Assembly (NCBI RefSeq): GCF_050947875.1
Contig: NW_027460291.1
Coordinates: 28,395,589 to 28,459,588 of the forward strand
DNA: 64,000 nt
Source of the DNA: Dermacentor variabilis
Taxonomy: Eukaryota > Arthropoda > Arachnida > Ixodida > Ixodidae
Direction of reading: 5' to 3'
Shown here: positions 22,793 through 32,491 of the stretch, in pieces
Numbering within the stretch: the stretch's first letter is position 1
Layout: each line of letters starts with the position of its first letter
Program-made: the position numbers and the translations under genes
Notes under the pieces: generated by a model
The model's input: only the letters and a program-made list of their open reading frames with translations
What the model was told of the DNA's origin: nothing
Databases searched by the model: none

Positions 22793-22915
22793 GTTAAAAT
22801 GAGAATCCAATAAACATGAAAACTGACAGTAGGACAGTAACAATGATTTTACTGTTTGAAAAATGCAGTTTACACATGTTGGTACAAGAAGGTCTGAAAA
22901 AGATACGCTGTTAGG
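22793..22915. repeat. Local direct repeat, unit 2
   Basis: Second unit of the repeat at 22192-22330, about 600 bp downstream, same orientation. Confidence 0.7.
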
Positions 22916-24344
22916 AAAAGATTTTCTGTTAGGACCTGTGTTTCCTTGATTTCAATTGCAAGATGAGGAGTAGGTAGCCAGAGTGCGCATCTTTACTGCA
23001 TTCTGTTGACAGAGCTAAGCTGAAATGACGGTGAAAAGGCATACCTACATATATCAACCCAATCTAAAGGTGTGACTTTATAAAGACGTGCTGAAACGGA
23101 AAGGTGAATTAAAGGACGGCATAATTCTCTGGTAACGTGGCATGCACAATATCGCTAGGATACAATATGCAGAATATTTTACAATCACTCGTTTGCTTTC
23201 TCGGTGTCGCATAGCAGGAAAGAAAGCTGCAGCGTAAGTCTGCATGCTACAGTGTTATTTGTCTTCATAGTATAATAAAAAATGCAATGAATTTCTACAC
23301 CAAATGCACGATCAGCCAGCAAAGCCGTTCTTGACATAAAGCTTCTCAGCTTGGTCTTTACATATGTTAGCTTTGGGAATGTTTTTTCACACAAACTTGT
23401 TACAGGAACTGTGGAAAGGGCGTCATGAATGCAACAGAAATCTTTGGAAACTGATTTGTCCAACCCAATATTATTTTATGGTTCTGGTTTTCATGATGCC
23501 AGTTTGAGACTTAAGAAGCTATATCTTAGCGCGCAAGCTGTCAAATTATATATGTTACAGAGAAGCTAGATATAAAAAGCCATTTAATTATCCCTCACAA
23601 AAAGGTCCAAAAGGCTCCACATGAAAACTACGAGATAAAATTGTGTAAATCCCACACAGTGGGGGAATTGACGTCATGCGAAGTATTTTGCAGGTAGTTG
23701 GCGATGCAAAGGTGAAGCGTTGCTATCGGGTGTTCCGAAATAAACACTCGTGTGAAATTTGCTTTTGAATCGTTGCTCAAACAGAGGTGACCAACAACCG
23801 GTGGTTGTGCTGCTGCTGAGACATTCGGATCTTTTCATGCGAGCCATCTGGTTTGAGCGCAGGTTGCGTGAGATTTGCATGACAAAGCTGGAATGATGAC
23901 AATGCAATGAACACGATGGCATCACAAACATAACCACATATCTAGTGGCACAAGCTAACATACAACTTGGGCCACTGGGTTGGCATAAAAACATGATAAG
24001 AGAAACAACCCTCATTATTCAAATCTTTCCATAGAAGCTATAAAAAAATTAGTGCTTTGTTGCACCTATAAAACTACATCGAAAGGTCACATACTAACAC
24101 AAGCAAATACACAATAAAAGCCCACAACAACATAAGCAATATTCTATTACTTATGCTGGGCCAGGTTGCAGCAGCAACCTGGTCCAGCAGGTACGATGTC
24201 TAATCGTTGCTTGCTCTTCATGCATTGCCTCGCCTGTTTTGTCGATCAGAACTTCTGGGACTTCACATGTCCTGGATTAGCTTCATCTGACCTTGCTCCG
24301 TCGTTTCTGGCTGGGCATATGAATTCCACCTAGTGCTTGCTCTG

Positions 24345-24790
24345 GGACTACCCTATCCTTGCTATGGGCTCGGGGTGGCACGGCAGCCACAGCCGCTTAC
24401 CTGCGACGCCTTTTTGTTCTGCAGGTTCTGCTCTGGTGTGGCCCTCGACCACGCGACAACGGATGCGCCGGCGACATCCCGGAGGTCTTCCGGCTTGGCC
24501 AGACGCAGCAGATGACCTTGATTTGCCACACCGGACGAAGCGTACCCCACCGACATCACGAGGGACTGCTACATCGTCGCCCATGATCCGTTTCACGAGC
24601 CACCGCCTTGGCTCTCACAACTGCACCCCCTGGTTCTACCGTTACCAAGCCATCAGATAACGTCGCCTTTTACCCAGGGCTATACAAGTGTGACACCGTG
24701 CAGCGCGGCATTCTATGGGCTGGGTGGCACGGCAGCCATGACAACAGCCGCTTACCTTCGACGCCTTTTCGTTCTGCAGGTAAATTATCA
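24345..24790 (+). repeat. Internal repeat in LINE A leader
   Basis: A block with GTGGCACGGCAGCCA, CAGCCGCTTACCT and CGACGCCTTTT then GTTCTGCAGG occurs at about 24366-24424 and again at about 24722-24780. The spacing is about 356 bp. Repeated leader units often act as LINE promoters. That role is inference here. Confidence 0.75.
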
Positions 24791-24810
24791 GTATTCATTG
24801 TACTCGTTAT

Positions 24811-25035
24811 ATGGCCCTTGTTGTGCTGCCGAGCCCACAGTGTTGTATTGATATTGCTTTCGATTGTGCACGTGTCTTTCATCAACTACTAATACTGTCC
24901 GGAGACGTCAAGTTAAACCCAGGTCCAAGCACCCGTGCAAGCGAAACGCAAACATCGAGTGACATAATGACAGCACTGACAAATTCAATCTGGCCAAGCT
25001 TCACTACTAAAAGAAATGAAATCCATGCAACGTAA
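24811..25035 (+). pseudogene. LINE A ORF1 N-terminus with 2A-like peptide
   Basis: The frame contains LLILSGDVKLNPGPS at about 24886-24930. The 2A ribosome-skipping motif is DxExNPGP. This copy has DVKLNPGP with Lys at the usual Glu. 2A-like peptides at the start of LINE ORFs are known for several APE-type clades. The frame is lost near 25010-25035, where the next ORF1 block lies in another frame. Skipping would release ORF1p from its short leader. With the Lys it may be weak. Confidence 0.7.
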
Positions 25036-25645
25036 GCTGTCCCAGAGCGACAGCGCTATGAAGGAGATTAAAGACCGCCTTGTCAAAACTGAAGAAGACT
25101 GCGCATCCCTGGTAGTAATAAAAGAACAAGTTCACGATATCCGGACGCTTGCCGATCAAAATGCAAAAGATATATCATTGATTAAGGCCAGGCTGGACGA
25201 CTCGGAAGACCGCGCGCGACGTTCAAACCTAGTATTCTTTGGCTTAACAGATCGCGAACGTGAAACGTGGGCCGAGTCAGAATCGTTAATAACAGATCTA
25301 TGCTGTAAAGAATTAAATATGACTGTTCAGTCGGTGGACATCGAACGTACCCACCGTTTGGGCAAATTCAAAGTAAACAACAACAGGCCAATTATTGTAA
25401 AACTTTCACATTTCAAAGTCAAAGAACAAATTCTTTCACAGGGTAGAAAACTCAAGGGCACTGAATATAGAATTTCAGAAGATTACTCTCCTAACACTCT
25501 AACAGCTAGAAGGCGTTTAGTAGAACTCGCCAAGATTCCACGGAAACCATTCAAGCTCCGACATGACAAGCTAACTATTGGAAACAAAGCTTACACGTTT
25601 GACCGCAACACCCAAAAAGTTGTCCCTCGTACTTTAAATGCCTAG
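25016..25645 (+). CDS. LINE A ORF1 protein, coiled-coil and RNA-binding-like part
   Basis: 209 residues. The first 70 or so are a heptad-like charged helix (MKEIKDRLVKTEEDCASL). Then RARRSNLVFFGLTDRE opens a fold like the LINE-1 ORF1p RRM-like domain, and THRLGKFK and RPIIVKL follow, as in other LINE ORF1 proteins. Such proteins trimerise and bind the element RNA as chaperones. The true start lies upstream in another frame, so the annotated ATG is only the first in this frame. The same RRM-like block is seen in LINE D (48690-48880) and, decayed, in LINE B. Confidence 0.7.
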   Translation: MKSMQRKLSQSDSAMKEIKDRLVKTEEDCASLVVIKEQVHDIRTLADQNAKDISLIKARLDDSEDRARRSNLVFFGLTDRERETWAESESLITDLCCKELNMTVQSVDIERTHRLGKFKVNNNRPIIVKLSHFKVKEQILSQGRKLKGTEYRISEDYSPNTLTARRRLVELAKIPRKPFKLRHDKLTIGNKAYTFDRNTQKVVPRTLNA

Positions 25646-26330
25646 GCCCCAGCAATGCTAACTCGAAGAAAAATTTCTTTTCGTTTGTTTTTACTAACAT
25701 TAGAAGCATTCTACCGAAGCTTGACGCTCTCAGTAATCTTGCCAACACAACAGAGTCTGATCTAATCGTAATTACTGAAACTTGGCTTAATTCCACAATA
25801 GATAGCTGAAATATTGCCTTTTTCCCTAATTTCAATATCTTCAGGCATGATCGAACTACCAAACGTGGTGGTGGCGTATTCATTGGCGCTTATAAGGACC
25901 TTCAATGTACTGAAATTAAGACATCGTCCTCCATAGAAACTCTGTTCGTCCTGTGTAACGCCTCTAACCCGCCCACAATAATCGCCGTCTGCTATCGCCC
26001 CCGTGGTAATGATCCTAACTTTGTTGGAGAATTCCACGAAACATTGCGTTCGGTAACTGAATTGAATCACCACTCACCTATGTTACTGTTCGGTGATTTT
26101 AACTTTCCCGCCATAAACTGGACTTACTCAACATCAGCAACTTTGCAACACAGTACCGAAAGCGATTTTGTTAACTCATGCCTAACCTTTGGATTAACGC
26201 AACTTGTCACTGAACCTACACGTCAAAGTTTTAATTCTTCTAACATACTCGACCTCATTTTTGCTTCTGATCCTGACAAATGACGCATCAGCCTGGTCTT
26301 AGTGATCATTATATCATCCATGCATCGTAC
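25646..26330 (+). pseudogene. LINE A ORF2, APE-like endonuclease
   Basis: In one main frame: FTNIRSILPKLDAL, then ITETWLN (the Glu is a catalytic metal ligand), CYRPRGN, LLFGDFNFPAINW (catalytic Asp and Asn), and after a frame change LSDHYIIH (catalytic Asp-His). This is the exonuclease-endonuclease-phosphatase fold that nicks target DNA for priming. A TGA near 25808 and the shift near 26281 break it. Confidence 0.82.
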
Positions 26331-28432
26331 TCCTCTCAGCTTACACAACCTACGAAGATAACCAAAGTGATAAAACTGTATGACTAAGGGAATTACTCGG
26401 CAATTAACTGGGAACTCGCACATTTTGCTGCTTCATTCCACACCAGTTTTTTGATGCGTTCTGTCGAAACTAACTGGCTGCTTTTTAAAAACAAAATGCT
26501 CGATGTGTTCGCGAGATACGTACCCGTTATCACCCTATCCGAAAAACAGTCATCCCCATGGTTTAGCATGACACTAAAGCGTCGTAACAATAAAAAGAAA
26601 AGGCTTTTTCGCACGGCTAAACGATTTAACAACGCAGGCGCATGGAATAAGTATTAGCTTGCAGAAAAAGAATTCGAAGCTCTAGCAAATAAATAAAAAT
26701 GCACTTTTCTTTCGCAAACGCTGCCGTCTATGTTAAGAAATAACCCCCCAAAATTCTGAAAGGTTATTAACCCTAATAACTCCCAGCTATTAGCTCTGTT
26801 TGATGAACAAAACCATCGTATTCCCGATTGCGAAATTGCTGAACAACTTAACCGTACTTTTTCTTCCGTCTTCACAATTGAACCTGTTAACATATTACCT
26901 CGCTTTCCTCTTTCGGATCATGCCTGATATTACCTTTTGTCCTTACGGCACTGAGAAACTAATTGATTCATTAAAACTTACATCATCGTCTGGTGTCGAT
27001 GAAATAAATGTTAAAATGCTGAAAAACACCAAAACAAATGTGAGCGCCATGTTATGTGCTATTTTTCAGCAATCATTGTCATCAGGAGTGGTGCCGGAAG
27101 ACTGGAGAGTAGGCAGATTGTTCCAGTCCCCAAAAAAGGTCCTCCATCGTTGTGCCCTAGTTATCGTCCCATTTTACTCACCCGTGTTTGTTGCAAACTA
27201 ATGGAGCATGTTGTTTACTCTCAGATCGTAAACTTTTTAGTATCCATAACCTCTTTCACCCAGCTCAACATGGCTTCCGTAAAGGTCTTTCATGTGACAC
27301 CCAACTAGCTTTATTTTTTATGATCTAAGCTCTAACCTCAACTTGAACGTACCTGTAGATGCAATTTTCTTAGACTTTGAAAAGGCATTTGACAAAGTTT
27401 CACATCAACGGCTACTCCTAAAGCTTTCCCGTCTCAAGATTAATCTATTTGTACTAGACTGGGTACGTAGCTTTCTCACTAACCGACAGCAGTTTGTATT
27501 TGCTAACACACAGTCATCTAAAAGATCTTCTGTCCTTTCGGGCGTACCACAAGGCACAGTTCTCGGACCACTACTCTTTCTAATTTACATTAATGATCTT
27601 CCTACTGAGATCTCGCCTAACATTCGATTGCTCGCAGACGATTGTGTAGTTTATCGACGCATAACTAACACTTCAGACATGGATTTGCTTCAAAATGACC
27701 TAAAACGCATTGAATTATGGTGTAGCGAATGGTTGATGTCTTTAAATACTAAAAAAACCCCGCTAGTTTCTTTCCATCGCAGACAGCATCACCAATCAGG
27801 GAAATACACCATATACGGTACCAAAATCTCACCCGTAGACTCATATAAATACCTCGGCATAACCTTTTCAACTACCCTAAATTGGTCACATCATGTCATT
27901 AACTTAGCCAATGCCGCGAATCGAACCCCCGGTTTTCTCCGCCGGAATCTAAGACTTGCTCCCCCATCAGTAAAATTGTTAGCTTATGCATATGTCCGCC
28001 CTAAGTTAGAATATGCATGCTCTGTCTGGGATCCTAATCAACATAATATCTAATACACTGGAATCAATTCAAAACCGTGCAGCCTGGTTTATCTACTCTG
28101 AATATTCTTATCATGCAAGCGTGTCTGAACTGAAAACCCGTGCCAGTCTTACTAATCTAGAATCGCGACGTCTTATTTCTAGGCTGTGTCTTTTTCACAA
28201 ATTCTATCATTCACCACTCCACATTTCAGCTATATTACCAGCTCATCGTCAGTCCAGCCGCATTAACCACCGCAAAGCCGTGTATCCTCCCCAGGCGCAG
28301 ACTACCTCTCATCTACGATCATTTTTTTGTGAAAACCGCCAGGGACTGGAACGGTCTGTCTGCCGACATCACGCACCACTCCGACGCTCATCACTTCAAG
28401 GCTGCTCTCGAATCACTGCTTTGTTAAACTAA
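26331..28432 (+). pseudogene. LINE A ORF2, reverse transcriptase
   Basis: Degraded linker to 26880, then SSSGVDEINVKMLKN, PVPKKG and SYRPILLT (in two frames). From 27343 the best piece (236 residues) has motif A IFLDFEKAFDKVSH, motif B SGVPQGTVLGPLLF and motif C LADDC, where the usual first residue is Phe. YKYLGITF and VRPKLEYACSVWDP mark the thumb. The frame shifts again at about 28030 and ends near 28432. The RT copies the RNA at the nicked target. Confidence 0.85.
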
Positions 28433-28477
28433 GCCCATCCCTCATATAATACCCCATCTCTGGGGCCTTTGAGGTAT

Positions 28478-28479
28478 AA

Positions 28480-28534
<55 letters not shown>

Positions 28535-28535
28535 A
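28478..28535 (+). repeat. (AAAT)n tail of LINE A
   Basis: About 14 units of AAAT-type repeat directly after the LINE A 3' end. Same type of tail as LINE D (52132-52199) and, shorter, LINE B. Confidence 0.9.
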
Positions 28536-28679
28536 GTGATAGTTCCGGCGTGTCTCTTCAAACGACTGCATGTCAGTCATTCCGGCGACCTGCCTCTGAT
28601 CAGCCAATTACGGACAACTCCCGGTCTGTGACGTCAGCCACCAGGTGCGTAAATGCCCTGCGCATCGATCCATTCTTCA

Positions 28680-28810
28680 GTGGGCCGGCCAGGTTGCAGC
28701 AGCACCAGTACGATGTTTAATCATTCCTTGCTCTTTGTGTAGGTACGTTACTACTCCAACGCTGTATGTATCCGATCTGATGGTCGCTTTTTGCTGCCGC
28801 TTCCTTGCCC
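28680..28810 (+). mobile_element. LINE B, 5' leader piece
   Basis: GGCCAGGTTGCAGCAGC, then TACGATGTTTAATCATTCC and TTGCTCTT parallel the start of LINE A (24158 on). It is cut at 28810 by the LINE at 28811-31350. The leader appears to resume at 31351. Confidence 0.65.
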
Positions 28811-31268
28811 GTTGAGCAGCAAGACCGCAACCAACCGCAACCTCACCAATGATCTGAACGCGTACGATGGCAACGGCCAAAGGCTCATTGAAGACCTCAA
28901 GGCGATCTACCTCAAGACGGAGAGAGGGCGATTTACGATACCGGAGGAGTACGGGGGACCGGAAAATCCGGCATTGGATGAACCGTTCACCATCACGGAG
29001 TTATTACCAGCCATAGACGAGAGTAATAAGACGAGCGCACCCGGAACGGACGCGATTACATACAAGCTGCTCAATAACATGAGTGATGCGGCGGCACGCG
29101 GGCTCCTGGGTCACATCAACAGAACCTGGGAAAGCTCGAAGTTGCCCGCAGAATGGAAAGAGGCCGAGGTACGGTTCATACCTAAACCCGGCAAACCTCT
29201 GACCATCGCGAACATGCGCCCCATCTCGCTCACGTCCTGTGTGGGCAAGGTCATGGAACGCATGGTTCTCAGAAGACTTCAAGCACACCTGGACGAGACA
29301 AGTCAGATGCCGGCGACCATGTATGGATTCCGCCAGCACCTGAGCACCCAAGACGTCCTGATACAATTACACGAACTCGTGTTCAAAAGAGCAACGAGGC
29401 ACGCGCCCCGGGGTATACTGGCTTTGGACCTCAAAGGGGCCTTCGACAATGTGTCCCACGGCAGCGTGCTCGAGAACCTGCGCAAGACGGGGTGTGGCCG
29501 CAAGACCTACGGCTATATTAAAGATTTCCTAACCAATAGAACAGCAACTATCCGGATAGGAAATGAACGGTTAGAGGCTGTGGAGCTCGGAGACAGGGGT
29601 ACCCCACAGGGGTCTGTCCTGTCGCCTCTGCTTTTCAACCTAGCACTCCTGCCCCTGCCCGAACTACTCAATCAGATCGAGGGCGTGGACCACGCGTTCT
29701 ATGCCGACGATATAACGGTGTGGACGAACCGCGCGGGATCCGATGCCTGGGCGGAGGAAGTCATGCAGAGAGCGGCAACGACCGTCCACGAGCATGCCAG
29801 GACCTGCGGCCTGAGCTGCGCTCCACAGAAATCGGAGCTGCTCATGGTACAGCCCGGAAGACCAAAGAAAGAGCCGCCGCCGAACATAATCATCACCATC
29901 GACGGCACAGAGATCAAACCAACGCAGCAGATCCGGATACTGGGCCTGCTGTTGCGCAGCGACGGCAAGGCGCACGCAGCCGTCAACAAAATCAAGACCA
30001 CATCCGAGCAAGTCCTGAGCATGATCCGGAGAGTCACCAACCGGAACAGAGGAATCAAAGAAGAAGACGCACTGCGCCTGGTACAGGCATTCGTCGTGTC
30101 ACGCGTAACGTACTCCGCCCCGTACCTCCAACTTGCGAAGGTGAACCGCGAGACGCTGAACACGACGATAAGGAAAGCAGCCAAACTCGCCATGGGCATC
30201 CCAGTCTACTCGTCAACGCAGAAGCTGCTGGAAATGGGTGCCCACAACACGGTGGAAGAGCTGGTGGAAGCACACCTATCCCAGCAGAGAGTAAGACTGA
30301 GCCGGACAGAGCACGGTCGGGCCGTCCTACGCAAGATAGGATGGCAAATTGAACAACTACCGACAACGGAGCCGCTCCCCACAACGTGGAGAGACATTAT
30401 TAAAACCAAGCCCCTCCCCCGGAACATGCAGCCGGGGAGGAACAACGAGAGACGCTCTGCGCGGGCCAAGGCACTGGCTCGACAGCTGGAAGAGGACCCC
30501 GAGGTCCTCTACGCGGACGCCTCGCTTCCCAAGCACGGAACCAGAGCAACGGCGGTCGTCACCACCATTGATAAACTGGTCACAGGCGCGTCGATACGGA
30601 CGACGAATACAGCCGAATCAGAAGAAGTGGCCGTGGCCCTCGCACTCGCACAACCGGGAGTGAGGACCGTGGTCACAGACTCCCAGACCGCCTACGCAAG
30701 CTACCGCAAGGGGAACATCTCTCCCGCGGCACTAGCGATCCTCACCAAATGCAAATCACCGGGACGGACCGTTGAGCTCGTGTGGGTCCCGGCTCACTCG
30801 CAAGTGGAAGGCAACGCACTCGCCGAACACTATGCCCGAGAACTTTCAATCCGGGCCGAGGACGAGCCACAGCTACCGCACCCCGTGACAAGCTACAAAG
30901 AAATCACGCAAATGTACAGAAGCGGCAGATGTAGGCTTCCCCGTCCGCATCCGCAACTCAACCGAATGCAGCAAGCGATCGTGCGACGCACGCAAGCGGG
31001 GTCGCTAGCGCATCCCGTGCTCTTGCACAAGATGTTCCCAACAGAGCATGACACTTCATGCCCTTTTTGCAGACGGTCAAAAGGCACTCTAGCACACATC
31101 CTTGCAGAGTGCACTAAGCTCAAGAACCCCCCACCATCCCTACCCCCCACCCTCCCCAGTCCCAACCCAACCGAGCGATGGGAGACCTTGTTGTCTAGCC
31201 CCGACCTACCGACCCAGCTCGCGCTGGCGGCTAGGGGCCAGGAACTGCTGGACGTATATGGGACCTGA
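28811..31268 (+). CDS. LINE ORF2 fragment: reverse transcriptase, RNase H, zinc finger
   Basis: One open frame of over 810 residues, no stop. Numbered from 28791, where the open frame begins with CTG in LINE B sequence: motif A ALDLKGAFDNVSH near 210, motif B GTPQGSVLSPLLF near 265, catalytic YADD near 305. RNase H shows YADAS near 573, an AESEE Glu near 605, VTDSQ near 628 and VPAHSQVEGN near 668. A CPFC…HILAEC zinc finger sits near 756. RNase H places it in the I/R1/LOA group. No ATG start belongs to it, so it is a truncated but otherwise well-preserved copy. GC and codon use differ sharply from LINE A and B. Confidence 0.9.
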
Positions 31269-31350
31269 GAAGAAGGTTCCACCCCATCTGGTGCCAGCGC
31301 GCACCAACCGTCACTAAGGGCTCAGCACAAAAGTTGATTCTCTCTCTCTC
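28811..31350 (+). mobile_element. 5'-truncated RNase-H-type LINE (I/R1/LOA group)
   Basis: A GC-rich insert in AT-rich surroundings. It starts abruptly inside ORF2, runs through RT, RNase H and a zinc finger, and ends with a short 3' UTR and a (TC)n tail (31338-31350). CCTTGCCC at 28803-28810 is repeated as CCTTGCCC at about 31350-31357, a likely target duplication. ORF1 and the endonuclease are missing, the usual result of incomplete reverse transcription. Confidence 0.83.
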
Positions 31351-31984
31351 CTTGCCCACATAGTCTTGTGCCCTGATGTTTGCATGTTTTATATTGCAGG
31401 AGTCGTCTTATCGTGAGTTATGATGTTGGAACTCAATCCGGCCCCCCAGTTCAAGTCAGCTTCTACCAGCAAAAGCAATCAGTCTGGTAATAAAGCTGGC
31501 ACCCAGAGTGCGACTGGTTCCAACTCTGCTGTCGAGGAGGCTGCTGATGCACATTCTCCTCCACTGCGCCATGACACTCATGATATTTCTATATCCGAAA
31601 TGTTCTCAAAACTACTGATTGGGAAAGATAAGTTGGCTCGAGGCATTGCTGACATGGTCATTTCAACAGACAGTTGCCTGCCGTTTTGATGCTTAGGAGT
31701 CACGTGTTCGAGCATTAGAATCCTCACCTAATGAATCTAGTTCAATTTGTGAATTACATGCGGAAATCAACTCCATATCTTCTCAAATTACCAAGTTGGT
31801 AATAAAAGAAGTCCTAGAAAATTGTTCGCGAATTAATCTTACAATACACGGTATTTTGGAAAACCCCAAAGAATATGATGCCATACTGTTGTCCAGCGTT
31901 TCATCTGTATTTAGCAAGACCTTAAAGATTAGCTCTCCTCACATTGAACACGTCCACAGGCTTGGTAGAGCACGCGCTGGATTT
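31351..31984 (+). pseudogene. LINE B, leader and ORF1 N-terminal piece
   Basis: After the inserted LINE, 31351 resumes LINE B. A degenerate 2A-like stretch reads MLELNPAPQ near 31420-31450, with DV just before it in another frame. A Ser/Thr-rich and charged ORF1 region follows (31420-31689), then NLTIHGILENP and EHVHRLGRARA (31820-31980), the RRM-like block shared with LINE A ORF1. LINE C interrupts it after HRLGR. Confidence 0.68.
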
Positions 31985-32310
31985 TGGCAGTGGTGGCAGC
32001 TCGTGGGAACTCCTGCTAATCGTGGAATCCTGCTTGTTACAGCTTCCATGCACTGCTTATGCAAGCCATCGTACGTGCCTTTTGACCTGGTTCCGTACCT
32101 GCGGGAAGCGCTGCAAAGAGTGCCACGCCGGAAGCCCCGATGCGGTGATCATCTCGCTTCGCGTTTCCACGATCTTTGCCAAGCGCATGCGCACCTATCA
32201 AGCTTCGGGAGCCGTTATAAGTGGGCGTTTTGCTCCTTGGCGATCATTTGGCAGCGGTGGCAGCTCTTGGGAACATCTACTAATCGTGGAATCCTGACTG
32301 TTCCAGGTTG
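31985..32310 (+). repeat. Tandem leader units of LINE C
   Basis: TTTGGCAGTGGTGGCAGCTC and GGGAAC…CTAATCGTGGAATCCTG near 31983-32033 recur as TTTGGCAGCGGTGGCAGCTC and the same CTAATCGTGGAATCCTG near 32251-32300. The unit is about 268 bp, with a full unit plus the start of a second. Such monomers can drive LINE transcription. That role is inferred. Confidence 0.78.
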
Positions 32311-32491
32311 GTGTTCAAATAATTTACTATTGTGTTAAGAGTCAACATACAACGTTGCTGCTGCCATGGTGTTGCCCTGTAGTCCTGTTTGTTCATGTTG
32401 TTAAAGTGTGCATTGTTTCGTCCTCACATTGTTGTTTTGTGTTCGCATTGCCTGATAGTGCTGAGCAGTGCTGACAACGCTCAGTACAATT

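Larger units (their letters stand above)
20805..24154. other. Mostly unrecognised AT-rich DNA
   Basis: No long frame or clear domain is present apart from the short LINE fragment at 21810-21985 and the local direct repeat listed separately. The longest frame, minus strand 23674-24015 (113 residues), is rich in Cys, Ser and Met and resembles no family I know. It is probably chance. Confidence 0.5.
24155..28535 (+). mobile_element. LINE A, CR1/L2-like non-LTR retrotransposon, near full length
   Basis: The order is a long 5' leader with an internal repeat, ORF1 (2A-like start, coiled coil, RNA-binding-like part), ORF2 (APE endonuclease, RT) and a 3' (AAAT)n tail. The left end is set where it matches the start of LINE B at 28680 (CCAGGTTGCAGCAGC). 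Several frameshifts and stops inactivate it. The assignment to the CR1/L2/Jockey side rests on GDFNFPAINW, SGVPQGTVLGPLLF and ADDC motifs and the tail type. Confidence 0.82.

Noticed and set aside
23674..24015. 113-residue minus-strand frame
   Set aside because: No recognisable domain, low-complexity Cys/Ser/Met content, no support from repeats or context.
28478..28535. (AAAT)n run considered as a CRISPR-like or satellite array
   Set aside because: It is a simple-repeat LINE tail with no spacers.
29720..30352. 210-residue plus-strand frame and the 166-residue minus-strand frame at 29699-30199
   Set aside because: Both are shadows of the GC-rich RT frame at 28811-31268, which carries the conserved motifs.
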